Shown: positions 1-8,259, counted from the first letter of the stretch. The stretch: DNA of 64,000 nucleotides from Clostridiales bacterium (GCA_003150405.1 QAMM01000009.1:1-64000), one strand, 5' to 3'. Numbers and translations: made by a program. Notes: generated by a model not told the origin, from the letters alone.

Positions 1-2
1 TT

Positions 3-18
3 TGTAGATTAAAAATCA
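3..18. repeat. 16-bp inverted repeat, left copy
   Basis: TGTAGATTAAAAATCA here is the exact reverse complement of 255-270. The two copies bracket the small helix-turn-helix gene at 21-230. Copies at both edges of a phage-type regulator suggest operators for the local repressor, but that is inference. Confidence 0.6.
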
Positions 19-20
19 CT

Positions 21-230
21 TTAATTAGCAAAAAAAATTTTTTCTTTTTCTCGCAAACTAGTTATGGATAATAGTCTGCACAGAACATCGACTTCACCAG
101 TTTTAAATTCATTGACATTTTCAATTTTATTTTTAAGGCCTTGATAAGTAATATTAAGCTCAGATGCAATAAACTGGTATTTTAATCCGCTGCTCTTTAT
201 TAATTCTTTTAATGCAATCGTATCTGTCAA
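21..230 (-). CDS. small Cro-like helix-turn-helix protein
   Basis: A 69-residue protein that is essentially one helix-turn-helix: roughly residues 8-20 (IKSSGLKYQFIA) form the first helices and 25-36 the recognition region (NITYQGLKNKI). This resembles the short Cro/DUF739-type regulators that open the early operon of Gram-positive phages. It is transcribed divergently from the repressor at 388, with an AGGAGG-type site just upstream of its ATG. Base composition is clearly AT-richer than the core genome to the right. By position it would be the Cro counterpart of the CI-like gene. The rest of its operon would lie left of the window. No family-specific catalytic features exist to confirm the role. 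Confidence 0.7.
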   Translation of the reverse strand: MTDTIALKELIKSSGLKYQFIASELNITYQGLKNKIENVNEFKTGEVDVLCRLLSITSLREKEKIFFAN

Positions 231-387
231 GTTATCACCTCCTATCTATAATGTTGATTTTTAATCTACAATCATAGTGTATCACCTTGGAGATTATTTG
301 TCAACATATTTTTTCAAAAAAATAAAAAAATGTTGACTTTAAATCTTGCTTAATATATTATAAAGTTATTAATAAGGGGGGATTGAG
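231..387. promoter_or_regulatory. divergent promoter/operator region
   Basis: Plus strand: TTGACT (333-338), 17 bp, TATTAT (356-361), driving the repressor at 388. Minus strand: TTGACA (304-299), 17 bp, TACACT (281-276), driving the gene ending at 21. The 16-bp repeat copy at 255-270 covers the minus-strand start point. GTCAACAT (301-308 area) and ATGTTGAC (330-337) form a second inverted pair overlapping both -35 boxes. This is the arrangement of a lysogeny switch; operator function is inferred. Confidence 0.7.
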
Positions 388-816
388 TTGAGTATTGGGC
401 AACGCATAAAACAGCAACGCGAAGCAATTGGTATGTCACAGGAAGAACTAGCACAAAAATTAGGTTATAGATCTCGTTCTACTATAAATAAAATCGAATC
501 AGGTATAAATGATATAACGCAGTCTAAAGTTATAGAATTTGCCCAAGCCCTTGGGACGACTCCTGCTTACCTTATGGGCTGGGAAGATGAAACCGAAAAA
601 CAGACAAAATCCAATGCAACACTGGAAAATAATATTGCCAAAGAATTGGTGGAAAAGCTGCAAGCCGGTCAAGGCATGGTGCTTCGTAAAGGTATGGATA
701 AAGTTGATATTATCTATGTGACTGATGCGGAACAGGAAGCGATGCTCGTGATGCTTGAGGCAATGCGGAAAGCGCAGGAAGTATCACAAAAGGACAAAAA
801 CAAAGCCGAAAAGTAA
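388..816 (+). CDS. XRE-family CI-like repressor
   Basis: A 142-residue protein with an N-terminal XRE/HTH_3 domain (about residues 5-62: GQRIKQQREAIGMSQEELAQ, then STINKIESG) and a charged, coiled C-terminal part. It starts at TTG, preceded by AAGGGGGG at a good spacing. Proteins of this type are lysogeny or ICE repressors (ImmR/CI class), bind as dimers and lack the LexA-like autocleavage domain. The next gene encodes an ImmA/IrrE-type metallopeptidase, which in ICEBs1 cleaves its cognate repressor, so this pair probably forms an ImmR-ImmA-like switch. The target operators are probably in 231-387. Confidence 0.85.
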   Translation: MSIGQRIKQQREAIGMSQEELAQKLGYRSRSTINKIESGINDITQSKVIEFAQALGTTPAYLMGWEDETEKQTKSNATLENNIAKELVEKLQAGQGMVLRKGMDKVDIIYVTDAEQEAMLVMLEAMRKAQEVSQKDKNKAEK

Positions 817-902
817 TTTCTCTTAAATTTTAGCAGTGAAATATTGGCGCTGATATAGTATTGTATAATTACACAAATATTTAAAAGGGAAGTGTGATTA
901 AA

Positions 903-1907
903 ATGGGCAATACAAACATTATTCGGCTTGCCAATGAGTTTATTTTGGAAAAGGAGATCTTAAATTATCCCCTTAAACTGGAAAATCTGCGTGAATTGGT
1001 TAAAAGCATGGGGTTCTATCTTTTTGACTACAGGGAGGCCCACGGCTTTATTCAAACATTTGGTTTGGAAAAATACACAACAGCACCGGCTTTTACTTTT
1101 TTGAAAAAGAACGAAAAAGACCAGCCCATCCATGCCATCATGTACAAAAACGAGCTTTCCTATGGAGAGAAGCTATTTTGTATTTTGCATGAAATTGGTC
1201 ATATCTATTTAAATCATACCTACGACGGTGTGCTCGGCAAATCCCCGGATGAGAACATTGCTAACCGGCAGGAACAAGAGGCCGATGCTTTCGCCTACCA
1301 AGTGGCAGCGCCCATCTGCCTGTTGGAAGCTATGGATTTAGATAGTATTGAGGCGATTGAAAGCAAAACACTGCTGGACGGTATCCGTGCAGAACATGTT
1401 TTTGTATTGCTGGCGCGGCACAAAGAGAATGACGAAATTGAGCAAAAGCTGATAACTAATTATGCCCGTTATCAATTAAAGACAAATCCACAGCCAGTTT
1501 ACCAAAGAGAAGTCCCTAAGCCCGCCACCGAGAGGGAAAATAGCATTGCATTACCTGCGAAACAAGGCCTTCTAAAGCGGTTTTCTGAGCAGTTGAAAGA
1601 GTTTACAAGATTACACCCTATAGCGTGCACCGTAGCTGTTCTTTTGGTTTTGGTGGGCACTATCACTACATATCAGGTTGTTCAACAACAAAATCCGCCG
1701 GTTTCATTTATTTCGGCCATACAGACAACACCCGACGCACCGACAAAACAGACGCAAAGCGACGGCAAAGTATTAATTGGAAAAAGCGGTGAACGTTATC
1801 ATCTGCCGGGATGCCAGTATGTGAATCTTAACATGGATGAAGTGACCGTTGAAGAAGCAGAGGAACGGGGCTATATGCCATGTAAACGGTGCTTCGGAGA
1901 GAATTAA
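903..1907 (+). CDS. ImmA/IrrE metallopeptidase with TM and Ada-like C-terminal tail
   Basis: About 334 residues. The N-terminal half is an ImmA/IrrE (DUF955) zinc peptidase: HEIGHIYLNH carries the HExxH site, with a downstream acidic stretch (NRQEQEADAFAYQVAAP) supplying the third ligand. After a linker comes one membrane segment (ACTVAVLLVLVGTITTY, about residues 245-262) and then a short C-terminal domain ending RYHLPGCQYV...EEAEERGYMPCKRCF, a Cys-rich motif like the Ada metal-binding fold. ATG at 903 is preferred over GTG at 894 because AAGGGAAG (885-892) then has normal spacing. The peptidase probably inactivates the upstream repressor. A membrane anchor plus Cys tail on an ImmA protein is unusual and suggests sensing at the membrane; this is inference. 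Confidence 0.85.
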   Translation: MGNTNIIRLANEFILEKEILNYPLKLENLRELVKSMGFYLFDYREAHGFIQTFGLEKYTTAPAFTFLKKNEKDQPIHAIMYKNELSYGEKLFCILHEIGHIYLNHTYDGVLGKSPDENIANRQEQEADAFAYQVAAPICLLEAMDLDSIEAIESKTLLDGIRAEHVFVLLARHKENDEIEQKLITNYARYQLKTNPQPVYQREVPKPATERENSIALPAKQGLLKRFSEQLKEFTRLHPIACTVAVLLVLVGTITTYQVVQQQNPPVSFISAIQTTPDAPTKQTQSDGKVLIGKSGERYHLPGCQYVNLNMDEVTVEEAEERGYMPCKRCFGEN

Positions 1908-1941
1908 AAAATTTTTCGTTACAATGAAAGGAATGGTAATC

Positions 1942-2141
1942 ATGATTTGCGCATTATGCGGAAAAAAGCAATCCGCGTTTTCAAACTTGCCGAAAAGGCA
2001 GATAAGCTTGGCGCCAATGCGCTCATTGGTATGAATTTTAATTATGTCAATTTTACTGGGAATATAATTGGTGTTGTTATTAATGCCACCGCTGTAGTTG
2101 TGCAACCCGTGTCGTACATGGCAAGCAATAAACTTAAATAA
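1942..2141 (+). pseudogene. frameshifted, internally deleted YbjQ-like remnant
   Basis: The ATG at 1942 follows GAAAGGA and encodes a zinc-ribbon start (MICALCGKKQSAFSN). That frame ends at once, while a second frame from about 1983 encodes LAEKADKLGANALIGMNFNY...IIGVVINATAVVV. This matches the C-terminal part of the YbjQ/UPF0145 heavy-metal-binding domain. Clostridial relatives fuse a zinc ribbon to a complete domain of about 100 residues, so the middle of the gene is missing and the frame is shifted. Whether the C-terminal 64-codon frame is still translated is unknown. Confidence 0.65.
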
Positions 2142-2156
2142 AGGAGACGGAAGGTT

Positions 2157-3059
2157 ATGAAAAAAGTAGTTGCGTGTACGCTTTTCCTCCTTTTGCTGTT
2201 GTGTGGATGTTCTGCGCAAAGCTCCCAACTTTCTTATGAAGATGTAGAAAGCGCCGGATATCAGGCCATTGATGCCGCAAAACAGTATATGGAAGGTGAA
2301 ATTAATCAATCAGAAGCGCAGAAAACCGTGTTAGAAAGCATAAAAATCACAAAAGAATTTGTAAAGCAAAACGCTGTTCTTGACGGTGAAGATGCTTCGC
2401 TGAAATATTTAAAACGGCTGCGAGCAGAAAAAATAACCGACGAACTTTCAGAGCTTAATTCAAATATTGAATCAGATAACATATCCGGCATAAAAGATAA
2501 CGTAAAGGCTTTGAATGATTTAATACAACAGCGTGGTGGTGCTTCTTCCGCAGAGGATACGGAAAGTACAGCATCTGACACTTCAGATACAGCCTCAGAA
2601 GCTTCTGATTCCGGCGCAGCCTCTCAAACACAAAGCCAGTCCTCAGCGCCGCAGACCTCGCAGCCAGCCGCGTCACAGGCTCCGCAGCAATCCGCGCCGC
2701 AAAGTTCCAGTTCACAGGCGCAGGCTTCTGAGCCACAGTCTGTCGCCCCCTCCCAGCCGTCAGATGGCACAACAACTGGGCAGAGGAACGCACTGCAGCA
2801 GGCCAAAAGTTACCTGAAATATTCCGCATTTTCTTACAACGGTCTAATCAAGCAATTAAAATACGAGAAATTCACCTCTTCCCAAGCCCAATACGGTGCT
2901 GATAACTGCGGCGCAAATTGGAACGAACAAGCGGCCAAATGCGCCGAACAATATTTAAAATATTCTGCTTTTTCCCGTGAGAGATTAATTTCCCAGCTAG
3001 AATATGAAGGCTTTACCCATGAGCAGGCTGTTTATGGTGCCTCTCAGAATGGCTATTAA
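2157..3059 (+). CDS. Ltp-type surface lipoprotein (putative superinfection exclusion)
   Basis: A 300-residue lipoprotein: signal peptide with lipobox LLCGC (Cys at about residue 19), a helical region to about 125, a Ser/Gln/Ala/Pro-rich spacer (about 125-205), then two Ltp-type repeats (host cell surface-exposed lipoprotein, PF07553) of about 45 residues. Each repeat contains YLKYSAFS followed by LIxQLxYExFT and AxYGA. Ltp of Streptococcus thermophilus phage TP-J34 has this architecture, lies in the lysogeny module between repressor and integrase as here, and blocks DNA injection of related phages. Function here is inferred from domain and position. GGAGACGGAAGG precedes the ATG. Confidence 0.85.
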   Translation: MKKVVACTLFLLLLLCGCSAQSSQLSYEDVESAGYQAIDAAKQYMEGEINQSEAQKTVLESIKITKEFVKQNAVLDGEDASLKYLKRLRAEKITDELSELNSNIESDNISGIKDNVKALNDLIQQRGGASSAEDTESTASDTSDTASEASDSGAASQTQSQSSAPQTSQPAASQAPQQSAPQSSSSQAQASEPQSVAPSQPSDGTTTGQRNALQQAKSYLKYSAFSYNGLIKQLKYEKFTSSQAQYGADNCGANWNEQAAKCAEQYLKYSAFSRERLISQLEYEGFTHEQAVYGASQNGY

Positions 3060-3158
3060 ACAACCCCCTCCCCCTGCTGGGACTGGCACAGGAGGAGCAT
3101 TTACACCATGGCTGCTGCAGGTTTGCAGTGGCCTTTTTTTCAGGAAAGGAGTGCGGCT

Positions 3159-4277
3159 ATGCCCATTTACAAAATGAAAGGCACCAAAAATGGTCTGCAA
3201 AAATACCGGGTACGGGTGAATTACACCGATTCCACCGGGCAGCCGCGACAGACGGAACGAGTGGTTTACGGCTCCCAGGAAGCAAAAGACTTGGAAAAGG
3301 CCCTAATGCAGCAGGTAAAAGAACAGTCCATTGCCCACCGCATGACGCTGCAGGAGCTTTATGACCAATACATGAAGGTGAAAAAGCATGAGGTGCGCGA
3401 AACTACCTACGACAAAACCAGGCGGGTTTTATCCGGCTTTGTCCTCCCCACTCTTGGAAACTGTAAAATTGACAAGCTGAACAACCCGGTGCTGCAAAAG
3501 TGGAAAACGTCGGTATCCGAGGCCGGGCTTTCCATCCGGACAAAGCAAAATATTTTTTCTGAATTTCGCACCATGCTCAATTATGCGGTCAGGATGGAGT
3601 ACCTGCCCCGGAACCCGCTGCACAACATCGGCAACTTTAAAGAGGTCTACTTTGAGATGCAGCCGGACAAGCTCCAATACTACACGCCGGAGCAGTTCTT
3701 AAAATACATCGCCGCAGCCCGCGAAAATTGCGCCACATTGACCGACTGGGGTTACTATGTATTCTTTTCCATTGCTTATTACACCGGCATGCGCAAGGGC
3801 GAAATCAATGCGCTGAAATGGACAGATATTGAGGGGGATACCATCCATGTACGGCGCAGCGTTGCGCAGAAACTAAGGGGCGGCGATGTGGAAACGCCGC
3901 CGAAGAACAAGTCCTCCTACCGCGACCTGCAAATGCCGGAGCCGCTGGCCGTTCTACTGGACGAGCACAGAGCGCGGCAGCAACAGGCGGATGGATTCAC
4001 AGCGGACTGGCGGGTTTGCGGAGGGCCCCAATGCCTGCGGGACACCAGCCTGGACCACAAAAACCGCCTCTTTGCAGAAAAAGCCGGTCTGCCGCGGATA
4101 CGCATCCACGACTTCCGGCACTCCCACGCTTCCCTGCTGGCGAACGAAGGAATTAACATCCAGGAGATTGCGCGGCGGCTTGGGCACTCCAAAATTGAGA
4201 TTACCTGGAACACCTACAGCCATTTATACCCCCGTGAAGAAGAACGGGCAGTGGCCGTGCTAAACAAAATCCACTGA
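3159..4277 (+). CDS. site-specific tyrosine integrase
   Basis: A 372-residue phage/ICE integrase. The N-terminus (PIYKMKGTKNGLQKYRVRV) is an arm-type DNA-binding domain, then a SAM-like core-binding domain (about 60-150), then the catalytic domain. Catalytic residues visible: Arg in TGMRKGEINALKW, HDFRHSHASLL (HxxR), LGHSKIEIT (His) and the nucleophile Tyr in NTYSHLYP. The ATG at 3159 with AGGAAAGGAG upstream is preferred over the longer frame from 3108 because homologues start with M-P-x-Y-K. It lies 66 bp from the 3' end of ssrA, the usual target of this class, and would integrate and excise the element. Confidence 0.95.
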   Translation: MPIYKMKGTKNGLQKYRVRVNYTDSTGQPRQTERVVYGSQEAKDLEKALMQQVKEQSIAHRMTLQELYDQYMKVKKHEVRETTYDKTRRVLSGFVLPTLGNCKIDKLNNPVLQKWKTSVSEAGLSIRTKQNIFSEFRTMLNYAVRMEYLPRNPLHNIGNFKEVYFEMQPDKLQYYTPEQFLKYIAAARENCATLTDWGYYVFFSIAYYTGMRKGEINALKWTDIEGDTIHVRRSVAQKLRGGDVETPPKNKSSYRDLQMPEPLAVLLDEHRARQQQADGFTADWRVCGGPQCLRDTSLDHKNRLFAEKAGLPRIRIHDFRHSHASLLANEGINIQEIARRLGHSKIEITWNTYSHLYPREEERAVAVLNKIH

Positions 4278-4300
4278 AAATTCGTGGATAAATCGTGTAT

Positions 4301-4343
4301 AAAAGTGCAAGAACCGCCTAAAATAGGCGGTTCTTGCACTTTT
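4301..4343. terminator. bidirectional terminator between int and ssrA
   Basis: A perfect 20-bp stem (4301-4320 with 4324-4343) and AAA loop, with A-tract and T-tract on opposite sides. It can end int on the plus strand and ssrA on the minus strand. Confidence 0.85.
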
Positions 4344-4380
4344 GGTGGAGGCGGGGGGAGTCGAACCCCCGTCCGAAAAT
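4343..4380. other. probable attachment site (ssrA 3' end)
   Basis: The last bases of the tmRNA gene, including the T-arm and CCA end, directly face the integrase. Integration here regenerates the tmRNA 3' end. The exact core cannot be delimited because the other junction is outside the window. Confidence 0.6.
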
Positions 4381-4695
4381 TCGTCCTCAAGGCTTTCTAC
4401 GGGTGTAGTTTATCTACAAAATTTCCCGTATCGACAAGCCGATAAACAGGCCGTCAACACGGTAGCCTTCTGTACATCCAACCGGTTACAGGCTCGCCGG
4501 CAGGACGTTCACCACTCATGTGCGCCCAAGATAAGCCGTGGTACTCAAATCGAGGACGAGCCGCAATTATGCAGCGTATGCTAAAGTTCTAGTATTTGAT
4601 TTAGCGTTTATATTTAGGTGCGACTTTTAAAGAGTTTTCGCCCACTCTACCCGCTTACCAAGATTCAAAATCCCCGTCGAAACCTTTACGCCCCC
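4343..4695 (-). ncRNA. ssrA: transfer-messenger RNA (tmRNA)
   Basis: Read on the minus strand the RNA starts GGGGGCG (4695-4689) and ends CGCCTCCACCA; the two ends pair as an acceptor stem with one G-U pair. The 3' part has a T-arm (GGGTTCGACTCCC). The tag frame at 4605-4567 reads GCT AAA TCA ... GCT GCA TAA, giving AKSNTRTLAYAA. It rescues ribosomes stalled on broken mRNAs and marks the product for proteolysis. Its partner smpB lies just upstream. About 353 nt, normal length. Confidence 0.97.
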
Positions 4696-4744
4696 ATATT
4701 CAAACAGGCACATGCCTGCTTTTTATCTTATGCTTTTGGCCGGA

Positions 4745-5203
4745 TTATATGCGGTTGCGCTCCTTCAGCGCCCGGTCAATTTCCCGCTTTGCATCGCGTT
4801 TTGCCATGTCCGCACGTTTGTCATGCAGCTTTTTGCCCTTGCAAAGCCCAAGTTCAACCTTAACACGGGAACCCTTAAAATAGAGTGACAGCGGTATTAA
4901 GGTATAACTGTCCTGCTTGACCATGCCAAACAGCCGCATAATCTCCTTTTTGTGCATCAAGAGCTTGCGGACACGCAGCGGATCGCGGTTGAAGATGTTT
5001 CCCTTTTCATAAGGACTGATATGCATTCCCAAAATGAACAGCTCGCCATTGTCAATGCTGCACCAGCTATCCTTCAGGTTGACCGTACCCGCCCGCAGCG
5101 ATTTGACCTCGGTCCCGAACAATTCAATGCCGGTCTCGTAGGTTTCCATCACAAAATAGTCATGCCGCGCTTTGCGGTTGACCGTAATGACTTTCCCCGG
5201 CAT
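4745..5203 (-). CDS. smpB: SsrA-binding protein SmpB
   Basis: A 152-residue SmpB. It begins [20 protein letters not shown], followed by the family signature [20 protein letters not shown], and ends in the basic tail that enters the ribosomal A site and decoding channel ([20 protein letters not shown]). It binds the tRNA-like end of tmRNA and delivers it to stalled ribosomes. It stands immediately upstream of ssrA on the same strand, so the two partners may be co-transcribed. AGGGAGGAC precedes the ATG. Length and motifs are complete. Confidence 0.98.
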   Translation of the reverse strand: MPGKVITVNRKARHDYFVMETYETGIELFGTEVKSLRAGTVNLKDSWCSIDNGELFILGMHISPYEKGNIFNRDPLRVRKLLMHKKEIMRLFGMVKQDSYTLIPLSLYFKGSRVKVELGLCKGKKLHDKRADMAKRDAKREIDRALKERNRI

Positions 5204-5221
5204 AAAATGTCCTCCCTTTTG

Positions 5222-5827
5222 TCAAATTTCGTTGCGGTTTTCCAGCGCCTTAAACAAGGTCACTTCATCTGCGAACTCCAGTTCACCGCCAACCGGTATC
5301 CCGTACGCAAGCCGTGTGACCCTAACGCCAAGCGGCTTAATAAGCCGTGAAAGATACATAGCGGTCGCCTCGCCCTCTACGGTCGGGTTGGTTGCCATGA
5401 TAACCTCTTTCACCATCCCATCGCCAAGGCGTGCCAAAAGTTCCTTCAAAGTAAGCTGATCCGGCCCAACACCGTCCATCGGCGAAATAAGGCCGTTGAG
5501 CACATGGTAGGTTCCCTTGTATTCACGGGTGCGTTCAAACGCCACAACGTCCTTGGGCCCCTCCACCACACAAATGATGGAATGATCGCGCTCCTCCGAA
5601 GAGCAGATGCTGCACACCGGCTGGTCGGTAAAATTTTGGCAGACCGCACACCGCTTAATTTTTTCATGCGCTTCCACCACTGCATTGGCAAACGCCTCCG
5701 TCTGCTCTTTGGTCAAAGTCAGCATATAAAAGGCGAGCCGCTGGGCCGTTTTAATGCCAATTCCCGGCAGCGAAGCAAACTGCTCAATCAGTTTGGTCAG
5801 CGGAAGCGGATTGTATTCAGCCGCCAT
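5222..5827 (-). CDS. recR: recombination mediator protein RecR
   Basis: A 201-residue RecR. It has a helix-hairpin-helix ([14 protein letters not shown]), a four-cysteine zinc motif ([16 protein letters not shown]), a Toprim domain ([16 protein letters not shown]) and a Walker-B-like C-terminal part. RecR acts with RecF/RecO to load RecA on SSB-coated gaps. The stop is 18 bp before smpB and the start is 3 bp from the ebfC stop, within the classic dnaX-ebfC-recR cluster. All domains are intact. Confidence 0.98.
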   Translation of the reverse strand: MAAEYNPLPLTKLIEQFASLPGIGIKTAQRLAFYMLTLTKEQTEAFANAVVEAHEKIKRCAVCQNFTDQPVCSICSSEERDHSIICVVEGPKDVVAFERTREYKGTYHVLNGLISPMDGVGPDQLTLKELLARLGDGMVKEVIMATNPTVEGEATAMYLSRLIKPLGVRVTRLAYGIPVGGELEFADEVTLFKALENRNEI

Positions 5828-5829
5828 TG

Positions 5830-6183
5830 TTAAAACAGCCCCGGAATAGACGCACCACCGCTGCCGGTAATCTTCTCCATTTCGCTGTTGGTGGTATCTT
5901 CAATCTGACGCATGACTTCATTGACCGCGCTGAGGACCAGATCCTGCAGCATTTCAATGTCCTCCGGATCGACGACCTCCGGTTTGATGGTCAGGGATTT
6001 CAACTCTTTTTTGCCGTTTGCAACCACTTCAACTGCACCGCCGCCAACCGCAGCGGTAAATTCGCGCTCTTCAAGTTCGGCCTGAAGGGCGGTCATATCT
6101 GCCTGCATCTTCTGTGCCTGCTTCATCAAAGCATTCATATTGGAAGGGCCACCGCCCATTCCCTTTGGCAAACGTGATTTCAT
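5830..6183 (-). CDS. YbaB/EbfC nucleoid-associated protein
   Basis: A 117-residue YbaB/EbfC family protein. A Gly/Met-rich start is followed by a long helix ([21 protein letters not shown]) and the beta region [21 protein letters not shown]. Members form tweezer-like dimers that bind DNA without strong sequence specificity. The gene sits between dnaX and recR as in most bacteria, and GCGGAGG precedes the ATG. Precise cellular role in Firmicutes is unsettled. Confidence 0.95.
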   Translation of the reverse strand: MKSRLPKGMGGGPSNMNALMKQAQKMQADMTALQAELEEREFTAAVGGGAVEVVANGKKELKSLTIKPEVVDPEDIEMLQDLVLSAVNEVMRQIEDTTNSEMEKITGSGGASIPGLF

Positions 6184-6270
6184 AATGGTACCTCCGCATA
6201 TTTTTTACTTTTTTATGGTTCAGGCGCTATACAGAAAAACGGTTTCTTCTGCCACAGCGCAAAGATACTT

Positions 6271-8046
6271 CTACTTGATATGAACCTGCACGCCAGATTC
6301 CTCCGCTGCATGCAACAGTTTGGCAAGTTCATCCTGTTTGGACGTTTGCGGCGCCTGCGCTTCAACCGAACGGACTCGCAAGCGGTACTTCTTCCCAAGC
6401 TGGGCAGTAATCGCCTCGCTCAGCCGCCCTGCCGCACCGTCCCGCCGGAGCATGGAAGAGAGCATCCCGCTGTTGGACGTAATGCAGACCGCCGGGCCGA
6501 TAATCTGCGCTGTAGAGCCTGCAAGCAGGCCACACAAAGGCGGATCGGTCTTAGCCAGGCGCTCCAGAATTTCTGGCCAGCAATCAATAGGAACGGGCAT
6601 GTCCCCCTGTTCCGGAATAATCCGTGCCTCTTGGGTTGATGCGGCAGGCTCCGGAAGATCCGGAAGCGTCCCCTGCGCATCCGCTACAATGGCACTTGTC
6701 ATGGTGTTCATCCCCTGCGGCTCCGCAACGCCGACCGGCGATTCCGCCTGTCGGGAAACAGGTTCCGAGCCGCTTTGAGAAGCCGGTGGCTCCAACGTTC
6801 TAGGTTCAGCCGCAACGGCGTTTGCTTCAGGTTCCGCCTCGGGCGGAACCGCTTTTGCGCGGTTTGTCGTGTCTGCCGGTACAGGAGCCGCCGGGAATCC
6901 AGAACGGATCCGGGTTTCCAACTGATCCAACCGCGCAAGGACGGCGGCATTGCTACTGTTGAGCTCCGGGGAGCAAAGGCGGATCATACACATTTCAAAT
7001 TCAGTTCGCTTTCCAGCCGCAACCGAAATCCGGTCCAAACAGCCCTGAAGCTCTGAAAGGCAATACAAAAGGGTGGGCAGCGAGACCGTCGCCGCACGCC
7101 TGCGCAGCTCCTCGAGCTCCGACGGCATACATAGCACCAGCGGTTCTGGTTTCTGCACCGTCTTTACAACCATCAGGTTGCGGTAATAGGTGATAAGCTC
7201 CTCGCACAGCCGGGTCAAATCGCGGGACTGACGGTACAATTCATCCACCATTTCAAGCGCCGCAGAGGCATCTTTTGCTGCAATCACATCTGCAAACCGG
7301 GTAAGATAGCTCCGATCGGCAAGACCTGCCGCCAGGCTGACCGTCGCCACGTCAATCTCGTTTTGATAAGCAACGCACTGATCCAAAAGCGAGAGGGCGT
7401 CGCGCATCCCTCCATCGGCGAGTTTTGCAATGAGCTCCGCCGCCTCTTCAGTAACGGTAAAATCCTCCTGAGAAGCAATGTATTGAACCCGGCTGGAAAT
7501 ATCCTCCGCCGTTACACGGTGAAAATCGAACCGCTGGCAACGGGAAAGAATAGTTGCCGGAACTTTATGTACCTCGGTCGTCGCCAAAATAAAGATAACA
7601 TGCGCAGGTGGTTCCTCCATAATTTTCAAAAGCGCGTTGAAGGCACTGCCGCTGAGCATGTGTACCTCATCAATGATATAAACGCGGTATTTGCAGACCG
7701 CAGGGGTAAACCCCGCTTCCTCCCGCAGCTTGCGAATGTCCTCAACGCCGTTGTTGCTTGCCGCGTCAATTTCCGAAACATCCAGCAGCGAACCCTGCTC
7801 AATGCCAGTACAGGCGGTGCATTCCAGGCAGGGTGAACCATCCTCATGCGGATGTTCGCAGTTGACCGCCATGGCAAAAATACGCGCACAGGTGGTTTTT
7901 CCGGTGCCGCGCGACCCGGTAAAAAGGTAAGCATGGCCAATGCGGCCCGTTTTAATTTCATTCTGCAGTGTTTTGGTAACATGCGGCTGGGACAATACAT
8001 CTGCAAACACTCTGGGCCGCCATTTGCGGTACAACGCCTGATACAT
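6271..8046 (-). CDS. dnaX: DNA polymerase III subunit gamma/tau
   Basis: About 591 residues. AAA+ clamp-loader ATPase: Walker A GSRGTGKTT, a four-cysteine zinc module (CEHPHEDGSPCLECTAC), Walker B IIDEVHML and sensor-1 LATTE, followed by SRC (arginine finger). After about residue 360 comes a Pro/Ala/Glu-rich linker and a tau-type C-terminal domain. It loads the beta clamp and couples the replisome. The start is set at 8046 (MYQALYRKWRP, the universal N-terminus) behind GGAGGTGG; the longer frame runs back into the SRP RNA gene and is not coding. No frameshift site was verified. Confidence 0.96.
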   Translation of the reverse strand: MYQALYRKWRPRVFADVLSQPHVTKTLQNEIKTGRIGHAYLFTGSRGTGKTTCARIFAMAVNCEHPHEDGSPCLECTACTGIEQGSLLDVSEIDAASNNGVEDIRKLREEAGFTPAVCKYRVYIIDEVHMLSGSAFNALLKIMEEPPAHVIFILATTEVHKVPATILSRCQRFDFHRVTAEDISSRVQYIASQEDFTVTEEAAELIAKLADGGMRDALSLLDQCVAYQNEIDVATVSLAAGLADRSYLTRFADVIAAKDASAALEMVDELYRQSRDLTRLCEELITYYRNLMVVKTVQKPEPLVLCMPSELEELRRRAATVSLPTLLYCLSELQGCLDRISVAAGKRTEFEMCMIRLCSPELNSSNAAVLARLDQLETRIRSGFPAAPVPADTTNRAKAVPPEAEPEANAVAAEPRTLEPPASQSGSEPVSRQAESPVGVAEPQGMNTMTSAIVADAQGTLPDLPEPAASTQEARIIPEQGDMPVPIDCWPEILERLAKTDPPLCGLLAGSTAQIIGPAVCITSNSGMLSSMLRRDGAAGRLSEAITAQLGKKYRLRVRSVEAQAPQTSKQDELAKLLHAAEESGVQVHIK

Positions 8047-8120
8047 TTCATGCCACCTCCTACACGCGGGAATAACAAAAGGCAGAAGCGCTGGCAGAAA
8101 ACCTCCCCGCCAGATTTCAT

Positions 8121-8259
8121 TATACAGCCTGACATACGGAACAACAGGAAAACCTGCGGCGCACAGGTAAATCCGCTTAATGCTGCTCGGTTCCCCGCCT
8201 GACATGGTTCACGGCAACCCGCCGCACAGGACCCGCTGTTCCGCATGCCGCGCTGTACA
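8121..8259 (-). ncRNA. ffs: signal recognition particle RNA
   Basis: The minus strand carries the helix-8 signature: GAACCATGTCAGG, a GGAA tetraloop, then GAGCAGCATTAAGC. The flanks pair into a long helix 5: TACAGC (8257-8252) with GCTGTA (8128-8123), and GCATGCGGAACAG with CTGTTGTTCCGTATG by several G-U pairs. The RNA pairs with Ffh (34486-35826) to target nascent membrane proteins. Position just upstream of dnaX is the usual Firmicute location. Ends are approximate; the promoter suggests transcription begins near 8300, so a longer precursor or Alu-type 5' domain is possible. Confidence 0.93.

Noticed and set aside
2533..2829. Several frames inside the lipoprotein spacer, including Arg/Pro-rich and Cys-rich ones
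   Set aside because: They arise from the low-complexity Ser/Gln/Ala codons of the lipoprotein linker read in other frames.
4342..4584. 80-codon plus-strand frame starting VEAGGVEPPSEN
   Set aside because: It is the complement of the tmRNA gene; this peptide is a well-known artefact of RNA 3' ends.
8047..8205. N-terminal extension of dnaX
   Set aside because: It runs through the SRP RNA and lacks similarity to DnaX; a strong GGAGGTGG start exists at 8046.
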